Source: Bifidobacterium breve (GTDB lineage Bacteria > Actinomycetota > Actinomycetes > Nanopelagicales > Nanopelagicaceae). Taken from it: a stretch of 64,000 bases of DNA. The DNA lies in NCBI GenBank assembly GCA_945863115.1, contig CAMAYZ010000003.1, positions 62,001 to 126,000 on the forward strand. The letters are read 5' to 3'. Positions 1 to 8,782 of the stretch are shown here, piece after piece. A program made the position numbers and the translations under genes. Each line of letters begins with the position of its first letter. Position 1 is the first letter of the stretch. A model generated the notes under the pieces. The model was not told where the DNA came from. It was given only the letters and a program-made list of their open reading frames with translations, and did not search any database.

Positions 1-645
1 AGCCAAGATGTCCTCGAGAGTGCTTCGCGATGGAAAAACATGAACTTCAATTCCGCGCTGCGACATGGACCTTGGTGTTGCGCCCTTAATTCCCATATCC
101 AGTGCAACAACCGTGAATTTCTTCTCGCCGATAGCAGGAACAACATAGGAAGCATCCGTAGAAACATCATCGGAGAGAAACGCTCCGGCCATCGAAGGAG
201 ATTTGCGAACCTTGAAAACCATTTCTTCACGAGTAAGTTGGGTATTTGAAAAAATCCCGACTCGCATTGCTCCTAAATCTCGCAAATGCCTTGTAATGGC
301 ACGAGTGTCAACGCCTCTAATCCCTACGACGCCATTACTAATTAGATCGTCCTCAAGGGTTCGCTCTGCGCGCCAATTACTCACTACCGGAGATGGGTTT
401 CTAACCACGAAACCACTCACCCAAATTTTTCTTGATTCTTCATCAGTGGTATTCATTCCGGTATTACCAATATGAGGCGCAGTCATAACTACAACCTGCT
501 TGTGATAAGACGGATCCGTAAGTGTCTCTTGGTAGCCCGTCATGCCAGTTGAAAAAACTGCTTCACCGAAGGTCTCACCTTCGCAAGCCCAACTCTCACC
601 TTCAAAAATTGTTCCATCATCCAAAACTAGGAAAGCTTTACTCAA
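1..645 (-). CDS. carA: Carbamoyl-phosphate synthase small subunit, C-terminus cut off by window edge
   Basis: CarA is the glutaminase subunit that feeds ammonia to CarB for carbamoyl phosphate, the precursor of pyrimidines and arginine. The visible 215 N-terminal residues begin SKAFLVLDDGTIFEGES and include the family motifs STGMTGYQETLTDPSY and TAPHIGNTGMN. The glutamine amidotransferase domain with its catalytic Cys lies beyond base 1. It follows pyrC with a short overlap, as last visible gene of the pyr operon. I chose the TTG at 643-645 because GGGGGAG sits just upstream. An in-frame ATG at 655-657 would add four residues but has no good ribosome-binding site. Identity is secure; the start is less so. 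Confidence 0.93.
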   Translation of the reverse strand, partial: MSKAFLVLDDGTIFEGESWACEGETFGEAVFSTGMTGYQETLTDPSYHKQVVVMTAPHIGNTGMNTTDEESRKIWVSGFVVRNPSPVVSNWRAERTLEDDLISNGVVGIRGVDTRAITRHLRDLGAMRVGIFSNTQLTREEMVFKVRKSPSMAGAFLSDDVSTDASYVVPAIGEKKFTVVALDMGIKGATPRSMSQRGIEVHVFPSRSTLEDILA

Positions 646-1933
646 GTGCTCCCCCATTCATAATTACGCCGTCCTTTAAAACCTGTTTACCATTTAGAAA
701 AGTATGGAGAACTTGCGCGGGAAGCTGCATGCCTTCAAAAGGTGTGTTCTTGCTCTTGGATGCAAGTCTATTGCGGTCAACAATCCAATTCGCGCTGGTG
801 TCGATTATTGTTAAATTTGCAGCGGTTCCAACCTTGATTTGCTGTCCATGTCGCTCATATCCCGCGATTTTTGCAGGGGTGATTGACATTCGATTAACAA
901 GATCGGCCCAACTCATCAGCTTGGTATCAATCATTGCCTTAACAACAACTGAGAGCGCAGTCTCAAGTCCAACCATTCCGAATGCAGCGCTCTGCCATTC
1001 GCAATCCTTATCCTCTGTTGGGTGTGGGGCGTGATCCGTCCCTACGATATCAATCGTGCCATCCGCCAATCCATTTCGAAGTGCTAACACATCTCTCTCG
1101 GTGCGCAGTGGTGGATTCACTTTGAATACTGGATCATAATTTGAAACTAAATCATCGGTAAGAAGTAGATGATGCGGTGTTACTTCTGCAGTTACATTGA
1201 TTCCTCGAGATTTCGCAAAACGAACTAAATCTACGCCACCAGCTGTTGTTAGATGACAGATGTGAAGTCGGCTTCCAACATGTTCTGCAAGAAGAATATC
1301 GCGAGCAATTATTGCTTCCTCTGCAACTGCCGGCCAGCCAACCAATCCCAGCTTCGATGAGACGACTCCTTCATTCATTTGGGAATCAACTGTTAACGCT
1401 GGCTCTTGTGCGTGCTGGGCAATGATGCCATTGAAAGTTTTTACATATTCAAGTGCCCGACGCATAAGAAGTGAATCAGAGACGCATTTTCCATCATCGC
1501 TAAAGATTCGAACTCTGGCCTTTGAATTCGCCATTGCTCCCAGTTCCGCCAATGACTTACCGGCAAGTCCCTGTGTTACTGCGCCAATCGGAAAAACATC
1601 ACAGAAACCCGCTTCTTGACCGAGTCGATAAACCTGCTCTACAACTCCAGCCGTATCGGCTACTGGAAAAGTATTTGCCATTGCGGATATTGCAGTGAAG
1701 CCACCCTTAGCAGCAGCCATGCTTCCGGTCGCAACAGTTTCAGAATCTTCGCGACCTGGTTCGCGAAGGTGGGTATGTAAATCGACTAGTCCGGGAATTA
1801 AAAGATTTTTAGCCGCATCAACTTTCTCACCTTTATTCAATCCATTTCCAATTTCAGAAATGACGCCATTTGTAACAGATACATCTACTACAGAACCGTC
1901 GAGCAAGCGAGCGTTTGCAATTGTGAATTCCAT
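638..1933 (-). CDS. pyrC: Dihydroorotase
   Basis: Cyclises N-carbamoyl-aspartate to dihydroorotate, third step of de novo pyrimidine synthesis, in the cytosol. The 431-residue protein is a type I amidohydrolase. The metal motif DLHTHLREPG lies at residues 51-60 (H53, H55), further ligand histidines are in IIAQHAQEP (H174) and HICHLTT (H227), and the catalytic aspartate is D300 in GTDHAPH. IFSDDGK at 143-149 supplies an Asp where other dihydroorotases have a carboxylated lysine, as is known for this class. Length is normal. The ATG follows the pyrB stop directly (TAAATG), and the 3' end overlaps carA, so translation is probably coupled through the operon. Confidence 0.96.
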   Translation of the reverse strand: MEFTIANARLLDGSVVDVSVTNGVISEIGNGLNKGEKVDAAKNLLIPGLVDLHTHLREPGREDSETVATGSMAAAKGGFTAISAMANTFPVADTAGVVEQVYRLGQEAGFCDVFPIGAVTQGLAGKSLAELGAMANSKARVRIFSDDGKCVSDSLLMRRALEYVKTFNGIIAQHAQEPALTVDSQMNEGVVSSKLGLVGWPAVAEEAIIARDILLAEHVGSRLHICHLTTAGGVDLVRFAKSRGINVTAEVTPHHLLLTDDLVSNYDPVFKVNPPLRTERDVLALRNGLADGTIDIVGTDHAPHPTEDKDCEWQSAAFGMVGLETALSVVVKAMIDTKLMSWADLVNRMSITPAKIAGYERHGQQIKVGTAANLTIIDTSANWIVDRNRLASKSKNTPFEGMQLPAQVLHTFLNGKQVLKDGVIMNGGALE

Positions 1934-2887
1934 TTAGACACTAACCTCTCCGGTAAGCGCTGCGCCTCCGAGTAATTGATACAGGACTGCCATTCGAACT
2001 AACACACCATTTGAAACTTGGGCCAACACCACAGACTTATGAGAGTCCGCGCTCTCCGCAGAAATTTCTAGTCCGCGATTCATCGGACCAGGGTGCATGA
2101 CAATTGCATTTGGATTTAGCGCACTTAGCCGAGTTATATCTAAGCCATATCCCCGGGAGTATTCTCGCTCTGATGGGAAGAATGAATTAGCCATCCGCTC
2201 AGATTGCACACGAAGCATCATCAGGACATCAATATCTTTGAGCGTACTATCCAAGTCATAACTAACCTTCACATTCCAATCAACTACTCCTACCGGGATC
2301 AAAGTTGGCGGCGCAACTAAAGTTACCGTGGCCCCAAGCTTTGTAAGAAGTAGAACATTGCTACGCGCTACCCGCGAGTGCAGAATATCTCCAACGATTG
2401 CAACTCTCAGACCCTTAAAGGATCTGTTAAATTCCGGGAACTTACTTCTAATTGTGTATGCATCCAAAAGCGCTTGAGTTGGATGCTCATGCGTTCCATC
2501 ACCGGCGTTTATTACTGATGCACTTATCCATCCAGAATCAGCAAGTCTTTGCGCGGCTCCAGATGCACCATGTCGGATCACGACGGCATCAGCGCCCATG
2601 GCTTGAAGGGTTTGCGCAGTGTCTTTTAGGGATTCACCTTTGCTAACGCTCGAACCTTTAGCCGAAAAATTAATTACATCTGCCGATAACCGCTTTGCAG
2701 CACTCTCGAAAGAGATTCGAGTTCTAGTTGAATCTTCAAAGAATAGATTCACTACAGTTCGTCCACGCAAGGTGGGAAGTTTCTTCATCGGTCCATCAGA
2801 GATCTTTGCTAATTCGCTCGCCGTATTGAGGATCTCGATCGCTTCTTCGGCGCTCAGGTCGTTAATCGATAGTAAATGTTTATTCAC
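1934..2887 (-). CDS. pyrB: Aspartate carbamoyltransferase catalytic subunit
   Basis: Transfers the carbamoyl group from carbamoyl phosphate to aspartate, the committed step of pyrimidine synthesis. It has 317 residues, normal for the family. The carbamoyl-phosphate motif [13 protein letters not shown] is at about 49-61, followed by [21 protein letters not shown] near 135 and [10 protein letters not shown] near 270. No regulatory pyrI subunit is seen nearby, as expected where PyrR controls the operon. The start is GTG immediately after the pyrR stop (TAAGTG), so the two are likely translationally coupled. Confidence 0.97.
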   Translation of the reverse strand: MNKHLLSINDLSAEEAIEILNTASELAKISDGPMKKLPTLRGRTVVNLFFEDSTRTRISFESAAKRLSADVINFSAKGSSVSKGESLKDTAQTLQAMGADAVVIRHGASGAAQRLADSGWISASVINAGDGTHEHPTQALLDAYTIRSKFPEFNRSFKGLRVAIVGDILHSRVARSNVLLLTKLGATVTLVAPPTLIPVGVVDWNVKVSYDLDSTLKDIDVLMMLRVQSERMANSFFPSEREYSRGYGLDITRLSALNPNAIVMHPGPMNRGLEISAESADSHKSVVLAQVSNGVLVRMAVLYQLLGGAALTGEVSV

Positions 2888-3415
2888 TTATGCACCCGAG
2901 ATAATCTCGACGCAGTCTTTGCCATCAATTTCTTCTAGCGACACTTTCACAGATTCGCTAGCGGCGGTCGGAATATTCTTTCCGACATAATCAGCTCGTA
3001 TCGGAAGCTGGCGATGCCCTCGATCAACCAAGACTGCTAGCTGCACAGTTGCTGGCCTACCAATTTCACCTATCGCATCTAGCGCGGCTCGGATGGTTCG
3101 GCCAGAGTAGAGAACATCATCAACCAAAACTATGTGTTTGCCTTCGATGCCACCGCTTGGAATTAACGTCGGGAGCAAGGGTCTTGGTGGGCGCATTCTT
3201 AAATCATCACGATGCAGAGTTATATCCAGAGTTCCCACCGGAACTGGCGATTGAATATCTTTGAGGAACTGTCCGATTCGTTCGCCTAGGAAGGCGCCAC
3301 GAGTTGGAATACCGAGTAATACAACGCTCTCTAAACCATGATTGTGTTCGATAATTTCATGCGCGATGCGCTTTAGCGCCCGACCAATTTCGCCGGCGTC
3401 CAGGACTGTAGCCAT
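2888..3415 (-). CDS. pyrR: PyrR: pyr mRNA-binding regulator / uracil phosphoribosyltransferase
   Basis: PyrR senses UMP/UTP and PRPP and binds a hairpin in pyr mRNA to repress it; many members also have uracil phosphoribosyltransferase activity. The 175-residue protein carries the PRPP-binding loop [12 protein letters not shown] at about 97-108, preceded by GIPTRG at 35-40, both diagnostic of type I phosphoribosyltransferases. It is first gene of pyrR-pyrB-pyrC-carA. The ATG has a strong ribosome-binding site (AAGGAGAG) directly beside the predicted PyrR-binding loop, so autogenous translational control is expected, as described in mycobacteria. Confidence 0.95.
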   Translation of the reverse strand: MATVLDAGEIGRALKRIAHEIIEHNHGLESVVLLGIPTRGAFLGERIGQFLKDIQSPVPVGTLDITLHRDDLRMRPPRPLLPTLIPSGGIEGKHIVLVDDVLYSGRTIRAALDAIGEIGRPATVQLAVLVDRGHRQLPIRADYVGKNIPTAASESVKVSLEEIDGKDCVEIISGA

Positions 3416-3420
3416 TTTCT

Positions 3421-3457
3421 CTCCTTCGCCGCCTCTCTGGACGGATCGTTAAAGGAA
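3421..3457 (-). promoter_or_regulatory. PyrR-binding RNA hairpin overlapping the pyrR Shine-Dalgarno
   Basis: Read on the minus strand, the pyrR leader contains CCGTCCAGAGAGGCGG (3429-3444), which matches the conserved PyrR recognition loop (core TCCAGAGAGG). A lower stem can form between TCCTT (3452-3456) and AAGGA (3422-3426). AAGGA belongs to the Shine-Dalgarno AAGGAG, so the hairpin would mask the pyrR start. I see no terminator/antiterminator pair, so the inferred mechanism is translational repression rather than attenuation. Confidence 0.8.
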
Positions 3458-3527
3458 TTTCTTGCCTCTCGGGCGGGGAAAAGATACCACCTGTGGACAG
3501 GCAAATCCATTTACCGCCCATCGTGTC

Positions 3528-3533
3528 TATTCT
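3528..3533 (+). promoter_or_regulatory. -10 box TATTCT for a leaderless bldD transcript
   Basis: TATTCT ends 6 nt before the bldD ATG at 3540, and there is no Shine-Dalgarno between them. This spacing places the transcription start at the A of ATG. No convincing -35 hexamer is visible. Confidence 0.5.
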
Positions 3534-3539
3534 CGCCAA

Positions 3540-4025
3540 ATGATAAACATCCCCGAACGTTCAATAGAAGAGATTGCCGCGGCAATGAAGTCAGTTCGAA
3601 GAGGAAAAGGCATGACGCTTCGAGACGTTGAAGCCAAGTCGGGAGGAATCTGGAAAGCGGTAGTAATCGGATCTTATGAGCGATGCGACCGAGCTCTCTC
3701 AATTAAAAAAGCAATCCATCTCGCTAATTTCTACCAAGTTCCACTAAATGAATTATTGGGACTGAGTTCAGAATCTAAATCACCGTCTCGCGACAAGATA
3801 ACTCTCGACATTCGTGCAACTTCTAACTCGACATCTACCGAATCAGATATCGATATCTTAAGAAAATTCGCCACCTTGTTATGCGCAAAAAGACAGGATT
3901 GGAATGGAGAAGTTCTTTCGATTCGGACCAGTGACCTTACAACTATCGGGCTCTTGCTGAATCTGGATGAAGCTACAACCTATTCCTGGTTATCTTCCAG
4001 GGGCTTGCTTCTCAAAAAGCCTTGA
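3540..4025 (+). CDS. bldD: BldD-like cyclic-di-GMP-responsive transcriptional regulator
   Basis: A 161-residue DNA-binding regulator. The N-terminal helix-turn-helix (about 8-72) contains RGKGMTLRDVEAKSGG, WKAVVIGSYERCDRALS and LANFYQVPLNELL, closely matching Streptomyces BldD. The C-terminal domain holds the cyclic-di-GMP signature RxD-X8-RxxD exactly: R118-Q-D120, eight residues, R129-TS-D132. The neighbourhood efp-nusB-bldD-pyrR is the one known from Streptomyces, supporting orthology. The reading frame is open further upstream, but similarity starts at MINIPERS and a TATTCT box lies 6 nt before this ATG, so a leaderless start is preferred. It converges on nusB with a 3-nt gap. Target genes here are unknown. 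Confidence 0.88.
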   Translation: MINIPERSIEEIAAAMKSVRRGKGMTLRDVEAKSGGIWKAVVIGSYERCDRALSIKKAIHLANFYQVPLNELLGLSSESKSPSRDKITLDIRATSNSTSTESDIDILRKFATLLCAKRQDWNGEVLSIRTSDLTTIGLLLNLDEATTYSWLSSRGLLLKKP

Positions 4026-4028
4026 CGT

Positions 4029-4436
4029 TTACAGCGCGAAAGATGGTTTGAGAATAATGATTCGACCGAGAACACCATTGATATATTTTGCAGAATCATC
4101 GGTTGATAGTTCGGTAGCAATCTCTACCGCTTCAGAAGCTGCGATTTGATCATCTAAATCACCTTTAAAAAGAATTTCAAAAAGCGCTATCCGCAGGATA
4201 TTGCGGTCGATAGCAGGCATTCGATCCATATCCCAACCTTGAGCATATGTAGTAATTAACTCATCAATTTTCGCTTTATTGGTTTCAACTCCGACTAACA
4301 ATTCCATGACATAGTCGCGCTCGGAAAGTTCGCTCTCTTCGCGAGTTCCCACTAATTCAATAGCGCTAGCATTTCGAATATCTGCTTCGTAAAGAAAATC
4401 TAAAGCACGCTTGCGCGCCTTTCGGCGTGCACTCAC
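4029..4436 (-). CDS. nusB: Transcription antitermination factor NusB
   Basis: NusB binds boxA RNA together with ribosomal protein S10 to support antitermination, chiefly of rRNA operons. The 135-residue protein is all-helical by appearance, with the family signature SARRKARKRALDFLYEAD at the N-terminus, AIDRNILRIALFEIL near the middle and EAVEIATELSTDDSAKYINGVLGRI at the C-terminus. The GTG start shares one base with the efp stop codon (TAGTG), so it is co-translated with efp. Confidence 0.95.
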   Translation of the reverse strand: MSARRKARKRALDFLYEADIRNASAIELVGTREESELSERDYVMELLVGVETNKAKIDELITTYAQGWDMDRMPAIDRNILRIALFEILFKGDLDDQIAASEAVEIATELSTDDSAKYINGVLGRIIILKPSFAL

Positions 4437-4996
4437 TAGTTTGCTCGACCTAGATATGCTCCAGTGCGGGTATCAACTAGAACCTTCTCATCCTGCTTGA
4501 TAAACAATGGCACTTGAACTGTAATCCCAGTTTCTAAAGTCGCTGGCTTGGTGCCACCTGAAGAGCGATCGCCTTGCAAGCCTGGTTCGGTATAAGTGAT
4601 TGTTAATTCAACTGAAGCGGGTAGGTCAATATAAAGTGGGTTGCCTTCGTGGATTGCGACATTCGCTTCACAGTTTTCAAGCATGTAGTCAGCTGCATCT
4701 CCGACAGTTGCGGCCGAGATATTCATTTGATCAAATGTCTTCTGATCCATGAATACGAAATCATCACCATCACGATATAGGAAAGTCATATCGCGCTTCT
4801 CGAGAATAGCTACATCAACTTTTACACCAGCGTTTAGCGTGCGATCAATAACTTTTCCAGTTGTTACAGATTTCAACTTGGTTCGAACAAAAGCTGGACC
4901 CTTGCCTGGCTTTACATGTTGGAATTCAACAACGTTCCAGAGCTGACCTTCAATATCCAAAGTCATGCCATTTTTTAGATCATTTGTTGTTGCCAT
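4436..4996 (-). CDS. efp: Elongation factor P
   Basis: EF-P enters the ribosomal E site and relieves stalling at polyproline stretches. The 186-residue protein has the full three-domain length, with C-terminal signature [23 protein letters not shown]. The loop that reaches the peptidyl-transferase centre reads PGKGPAF with P30, K32 and P34. This PGKGP form is the actinobacterial subtype reported to work with an unmodified lysine. No EpmA or YmfI-type modification gene is nearby. Weak upstream ribosome-binding sequence; the start is supported by the family N-terminus (TTNDLKNGM). Confidence 0.97.
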   Translation of the reverse strand: MATTNDLKNGMTLDIEGQLWNVVEFQHVKPGKGPAFVRTKLKSVTTGKVIDRTLNAGVKVDVAILEKRDMTFLYRDGDDFVFMDQKTFDQMNISAATVGDAADYMLENCEANVAIHEGNPLYIDLPASVELTITYTEPGLQGDRSSGGTKPATLETGITVQVPLFIKQDEKVLVDTRTGAYLGRAN

Positions 4997-5068
4997 AATC
5001 GAAATTCCATTTCCTTTAAATCTTTGGCTGCGATTTGCGCCCAGCGTAAGTGGGTAAGAATACCTGAA

Positions 5069-5500
5069 CTACTTCAGCCTGCTTGCCAATCCAATCAAAG
5101 CCAATCGATATGAGTCTGCGCCGAAGCCCGCAATGGTTCCGTCTGCCACCCCAGAAATCACTGAAGTGTGACGAAACTCTTCGCGTGACATGGGATTCGA
5201 AAGGTGAACTTCAATTAGCGGCGCCTTCACCATATCGGCCGCATCACGAATTGCATAAGAGTAATGAGTGAAAGCCGCCGGATTAAATACCACTGGTGTA
5301 TTTGAATCCGCAGCCTCATGTAGCCAAGAGATTAACTCAACTTCGCTATCACTCTGGCGAACATCGCATTCAAATCCAAGTTCTTTACCAGCAGCGATTA
5401 TGTCTGCCTTTAAACCAGCAAAATCCAGATCGCCATAAACTTTAGAATCGCGTAGATCAAGTCGACCTAAATTCGGACCATTGAGAACCAGAATCTTCAT
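5069..5500 (-). CDS. aroQ: 3-Dehydroquinate dehydratase, type II
   Basis: Dehydrates 3-dehydroquinate to 3-dehydroshikimate in the shikimate pathway. A 143-residue type II enzyme: N-terminal LNGPNLGRLDLRD with the lid region VYGDLDF, the QSDSE motif near 50, NPAAFTHYSYAIRDA around 73-87 (catalytic-site His) and IEVHLSNPMSREEFRHTS. The lid lacks the exact GxRxP pattern often seen; the substrate-binding core is intact. The ATG overlaps the aroB stop as ATGA, so the two are coupled. Confidence 0.94.
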   Translation of the reverse strand: MKILVLNGPNLGRLDLRDSKVYGDLDFAGLKADIIAAGKELGFECDVRQSDSEVELISWLHEAADSNTPVVFNPAAFTHYSYAIRDAADMVKAPLIEVHLSNPMSREEFRHTSVISGVADGTIAGFGADSYRLALIGLASRLK

Positions 5501-6528
5501 GAACTAATTCTCTCATAGGCCGTCATGATTTCGTCATTAGTTACGTTCTCAAGCCAGACCGGTTTACCGATATCGCTGATACCGATAAATCTAAGTGCTG
5601 CTCCCCTACTCTTCTTATCACTTGCCATCAATTCTAGAAGCGCTGGCAGTGCGTCTTTCTTATAAGTAGTAGGCAAATCAAATTTAGCGAGCAAGTTGCG
5701 ATGTAGGTTAACGATTTCGTCAGTCAGGTGGCCAGTTACATTGCTGAGTTCGGCGGCAAAAACTAAACCAATCGCTACGGCTTCACCATGTCGCAACTTA
5801 TAGTTTTCTAATTTTTCAACTGCGTGGCCAAGGGTGTGCCCATAATTTAAAATCTCACGTTGTTTACTCTCTTTGAAATCAACAGAGACTACCTTCGCCT
5901 TGACTTCGATACTCAACCAAATCAATTCGCTAATATTTTCCTTAGCCTTGCTAGCGAGTTCTAGAATCTTAGGGTTATCAATAAAACCAGCTTTAACAAC
6001 TTCAGCCATACCTGCATTGAAATCTCTGGTTGATAGCGAAGCTAAGAATGAATGATCAATGATTACCGATTGCGGTGAATTAAACGACCCAATTAAATTC
6101 TTTCCATGCGAACTATTAATCCCAGTCTTACCGCCGATTGCAGCGTCCACCATTCCGGCAAGTGAAGTAGGAATTGCATACCAAGTGATTCCACGAAGCC
6201 AGGTTGCCGCCACGAAACCTGCTAAATCCGTAGTAGAGCCACCACCAATGCCCACGATTGCATCACTACGGGTTAAACCAAAATTCGCACATGCCTCCCA
6301 CATCTCCAGTAAATATTCCGGAGATTTCGCCGCTTCACCGCTCGGGGTTGCAACTACTTGGACGGAATTAGATCTCAAAGATTCTAAATTAAACCTTGTA
6401 ACAAGCTCGCTTGGTGCAATTACGAAAACTTTTGCGTAGGAGTGCGCGATCTCGGAGAAACTCTTCTTCCAATCATCTACGAAAGTGACTTCGTAATCTC
6501 TCTCGGCTTTGATATTAATGCTCTTCAC
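5497..6528 (-). CDS. aroB: 3-Dehydroquinate synthase
   Basis: Converts DAHP to 3-dehydroquinate using NAD and a divalent metal. Motifs visible: IGGGSTTDLAGFVAATWLRG, IPTSLAGMVDAAIGGKTGIN, then the metal ligands in LNYGHTLGHAVE and RHGEAVAIG. I place the start at the GTG at 6526-6528 (protein MKSINIKAERDY, about 343 residues), because TTGGAG lies about 7 nt upstream. A start at 6546 would add six residues without similarity. The gene overlaps the aroK 3' end by 14 nt. Confidence 0.94.
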   Translation of the reverse strand: MKSINIKAERDYEVTFVDDWKKSFSEIAHSYAKVFVIAPSELVTRFNLESLRSNSVQVVATPSGEAAKSPEYLLEMWEACANFGLTRSDAIVGIGGGSTTDLAGFVAATWLRGITWYAIPTSLAGMVDAAIGGKTGINSSHGKNLIGSFNSPQSVIIDHSFLASLSTRDFNAGMAEVVKAGFIDNPKILELASKAKENISELIWLSIEVKAKVVSVDFKESKQREILNYGHTLGHAVEKLENYKLRHGEAVAIGLVFAAELSNVTGHLTDEIVNLHRNLLAKFDLPTTYKKDALPALLELMASDKKSRGAALRFIGISDIGKPVWLENVTNDEIMTAYERISS

Positions 6529-7036
6529 TTGCGGCTCCAATAACATCAGCTATCTCGCGAGCCACTTCAGCAGGCTTTCGATTATCGGTATTAAAACTGC
6601 GAGTTGCAAGTCCTTCATAAATAGGACGACGTTTCTCCATAAGTTGCATCCATTGTTGGCGCGGATTCATCGCTAGCAATGGTCGCTCCTTATTAAATCC
6701 AACTCTCGGCGCCGCTTGCGAAATCGATACTTCAAGGTAAAGCACTGGGATTGAACTTGCCTGTAAATATTCATTAACAATTGGATCCAATACTGATCCA
6801 CCTCCAAGAGCGACAACGCCAGGCGCAGTTTTTAGCGCTTCTAAAACAACTTCTCTTTCGATGGTCCGAAATGCCGGTTCGCCATCATCCGTAAAAATAT
6901 CTGCAATTTTTTTCCCGGATATTCTTTCTATTTCTGTATCGGAATCAAAAATGTCGCACTCCCACAGCTTTGCCAATTGTCTTCCAACTGATGACTTTCC
7001 CGCTCCAGGCGGGCCAATGAGAACCGCCTTAGGCAT
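6515..7036 (-). CDS. aroK: Shikimate kinase
   Basis: Phosphorylates shikimate at O3 using ATP. The 173-residue NMP-kinase fold has Walker A GPPGAGKSS at 8-16, the shikimate-binding DSDTEIERISGKKI and FRTIEREV (with the conserved Arg), ALGGGSVLD (substrate GGG loop) and the lid region RPLLAMNPRQQWMQLMEKRRPIYEGLA. It shares one base with the aroC stop region and overlaps aroB, forming the aroC-aroK-aroB-aroQ run. Confidence 0.96.
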   Translation of the reverse strand: MPKAVLIGPPGAGKSSVGRQLAKLWECDIFDSDTEIERISGKKIADIFTDDGEPAFRTIEREVVLEALKTAPGVVALGGGSVLDPIVNEYLQASSIPVLYLEVSISQAAPRVGFNKERPLLAMNPRQQWMQLMEKRRPIYEGLATRSFNTDNRKPAEVAREIADVIGAASEEH

Positions 7037-8220
7037 TATGCGATTCCTAGATTCGAAACAAAGTTCTTATAGTTACGAGCAACTTCACCAACGCTATCCC
7101 CGCCAAATTTCTCTAACACTGCATCTGCAAGAACTAACGCAACCATCGCTTCGGCAACAATTCCAGAGGCCGGAACTGCGCAGACATCAGAACGTTGATT
7201 GATTGCTTTTGCAGCTTCACCCGTTGATGTATCAATTGTGTCAAGTGCTTTTGGAACCGTAGAAATTGGTTTCATCGCTGTTCTAACTCGTAATATTTCG
7301 CCGTTAGTAATTCCACCTTCGGTTCCGCCAGCACGGTCAGTTCGTCGCACGATTTTTCCAGATTTATTCTTCTCAATCTCATCATGCGCGCTCGAACCGC
7401 GGCGTCTCGCAGATTCGAAACCATCACCAATTTCAACACCTTTAATTGCTTGAATTCCCATTAAAGCGCCTGCTAATTTCGAATCAAGACGACGATCCCA
7501 ATGCGTATGTGAACCAAGTCCAACAGGGACATTGAAGGCCAAAATTTCGACTACTCCGCCAAGTGTGTCGCCATCTTTATGTGCGCTTTCAATCTCTGCA
7601 ACCATTGCAGCACTCAAGTTCTTATCCGCTGCTCTAACCGGATCGCTATCTACATGATCTTTATCTGCATATGTAGGTAATTTATAATCAGCATCAGCAT
7701 GCACAGCGCCAATTGAAAGCACATGGCTCATTATTTGAATGCCAACACTCTGTTCCAAGAAAGCACGTGCAACTGCACCTAGTGCAACACGTGCAGCGGT
7801 TTCTCGTGCGCTAGCTCGCTCTAAGATCGGCCTAGCATCATCAAAATCATATTTCTGCATACCTGCTAAATCTGCATGCCCTGGACGAGGTCTAGTCAGA
7901 GGCGCATTTCGCGCTAACTCTTTTAATTCGTTTTCATCAATTTTTTCGGGAGCCATAACCTTCGACCATTTTGGCCATTCGGAGTTTCCTATTTGAAGCG
8001 CAATTGGTCCGCCTTGAGATTGACCATGTCGGATTCCACCTAAAATCGAAACCACATCAGCTTCAAAAGTTTGTCTTGCACCTCGACCAAACCCTAAACG
8101 TCGACGTTTTAAATCTGCATCGATCATCTCTTTAGTAATTTCGATATGAGCTGGCATACCTTCAAGAATCGCACTGAGCGCTGGACCGTGAGATTCACCT
8201 GCGGTCAACCAACGAATCAC
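7036..8220 (-). CDS. aroC: Chorismate synthase
   Basis: Makes chorismate from EPSP, using reduced FMN as catalyst; chorismate then feeds aromatic amino acids and folate. The 394-residue protein shows family signatures [75 protein letters not shown] and [34 protein letters not shown] fragments. The GTG start ([12 protein letters not shown]) has the ribosome-binding sequence GAGGGAG a few bases upstream. Confidence 0.97.
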   Translation of the reverse strand: MIRWLTAGESHGPALSAILEGMPAHIEITKEMIDADLKRRRLGFGRGARQTFEADVVSILGGIRHGQSQGGPIALQIGNSEWPKWSKVMAPEKIDENELKELARNAPLTRPRPGHADLAGMQKYDFDDARPILERASARETAARVALGAVARAFLEQSVGIQIMSHVLSIGAVHADADYKLPTYADKDHVDSDPVRAADKNLSAAMVAEIESAHKDGDTLGGVVEILAFNVPVGLGSHTHWDRRLDSKLAGALMGIQAIKGVEIGDGFESARRRGSSAHDEIEKNKSGKIVRRTDRAGGTEGGITNGEILRVRTAMKPISTVPKALDTIDTSTGEAAKAINQRSDVCAVPASGIVAEAMVALVLADAVLEKFGGDSVGEVARNYKNFVSNLGIA

Positions 8221-8307
8221 GATTTACTCCCTCAATAATTTGACGCAATCACAGCATCGCAGGACTCTATTGTGGCAGAAAGTTGATAGCCGCCGCTCAA
8301 AATAACG

Positions 8308-8730
8308 CTAAATAGCGGGAAGGAATCCCAGGAATATAAATGGCGCGAATGGAATACTCAATTTTCTCTGCGTACTACGGAAATTAAGTGCGGTAAACGC
8401 GATTGCGAAGAGCCCGCCAAGAATCCAAGCGACGGTCAGGCCCTCTAACCATTTAGTGAAGTTGGATGTCCAAATGGAGATAACCCAGAAAAGTTTGAGA
8501 TCTCCAGCACCTATTTTTCCCTGAAAAAGCAGGTTCAGTGCAATGCAGCATAAGAAAATATAGAATAACGAACGGAAACTCTCAAAAGTTAAATTTGAAT
8601 AGTTGCACACCACACTCGCAAACAAAAAGAAAAGAAGATCACGATTTCGAATGATCCGGTATCTGACATCCGAGACCGAAATGATAATGGCAGCTATAAC
8701 ATAAATTATTTGACCGAAGATTTGAAACAT
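8308..8730 (-). CDS. Short A24-type prepilin peptidase-like membrane protein
   Basis: A 140-residue hydrophobic protein with several predicted membrane helices. The two aspartate motifs of A24 peptidases are recognisable: SDVRYRIIRNRD near residue 20 and GAGDLKLFW (GxGD motif) near 74. The N-terminal methyltransferase domain of full-length PilD is absent, as in short CpaA/TadV-type or archaeal-like members. It would cleave the leader of type IV pilin or pseudopilin precursors at the inner face of the membrane. No pilin genes are in the window. The location between aroC and aroE is also seen in mycobacteria. A TAGATT box 6 nt before the ATG suggests a leaderless start. Confidence 0.8.
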   Translation of the reverse strand: MFQIFGQIIYVIAAIIISVSDVRYRIIRNRDLLFFLFASVVCNYSNLTFESFRSLFYIFLCCIALNLLFQGKIGAGDLKLFWVISIWTSNFTKWLEGLTVAWILGGLFAIAFTALNFRSTQRKLSIPFAPFIFLGFLPAI

Positions 8731-8736
8731 CCATTG

Positions 8737-8742
8737 AATCTA
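8737..8742 (-). promoter_or_regulatory. -10 box TAGATT for the prepilin peptidase gene (leaderless)
   Basis: On the minus strand TAGATT is followed by six bases and then the ATG at 8730. No Shine-Dalgarno fits this start. No clear -35 was found. Confidence 0.45.
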
Positions 8743-8782
8743 ATGTGCTGTAAGGATTCTCCGGACTCCCCTGTGGATAACA

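Noticed and set aside
8299-8317. CGCT/AGCG hairpin plus a T-rich run at the end of the prepilin peptidase gene
   Set aside because: A four-base stem is too weak to call an intrinsic terminator.
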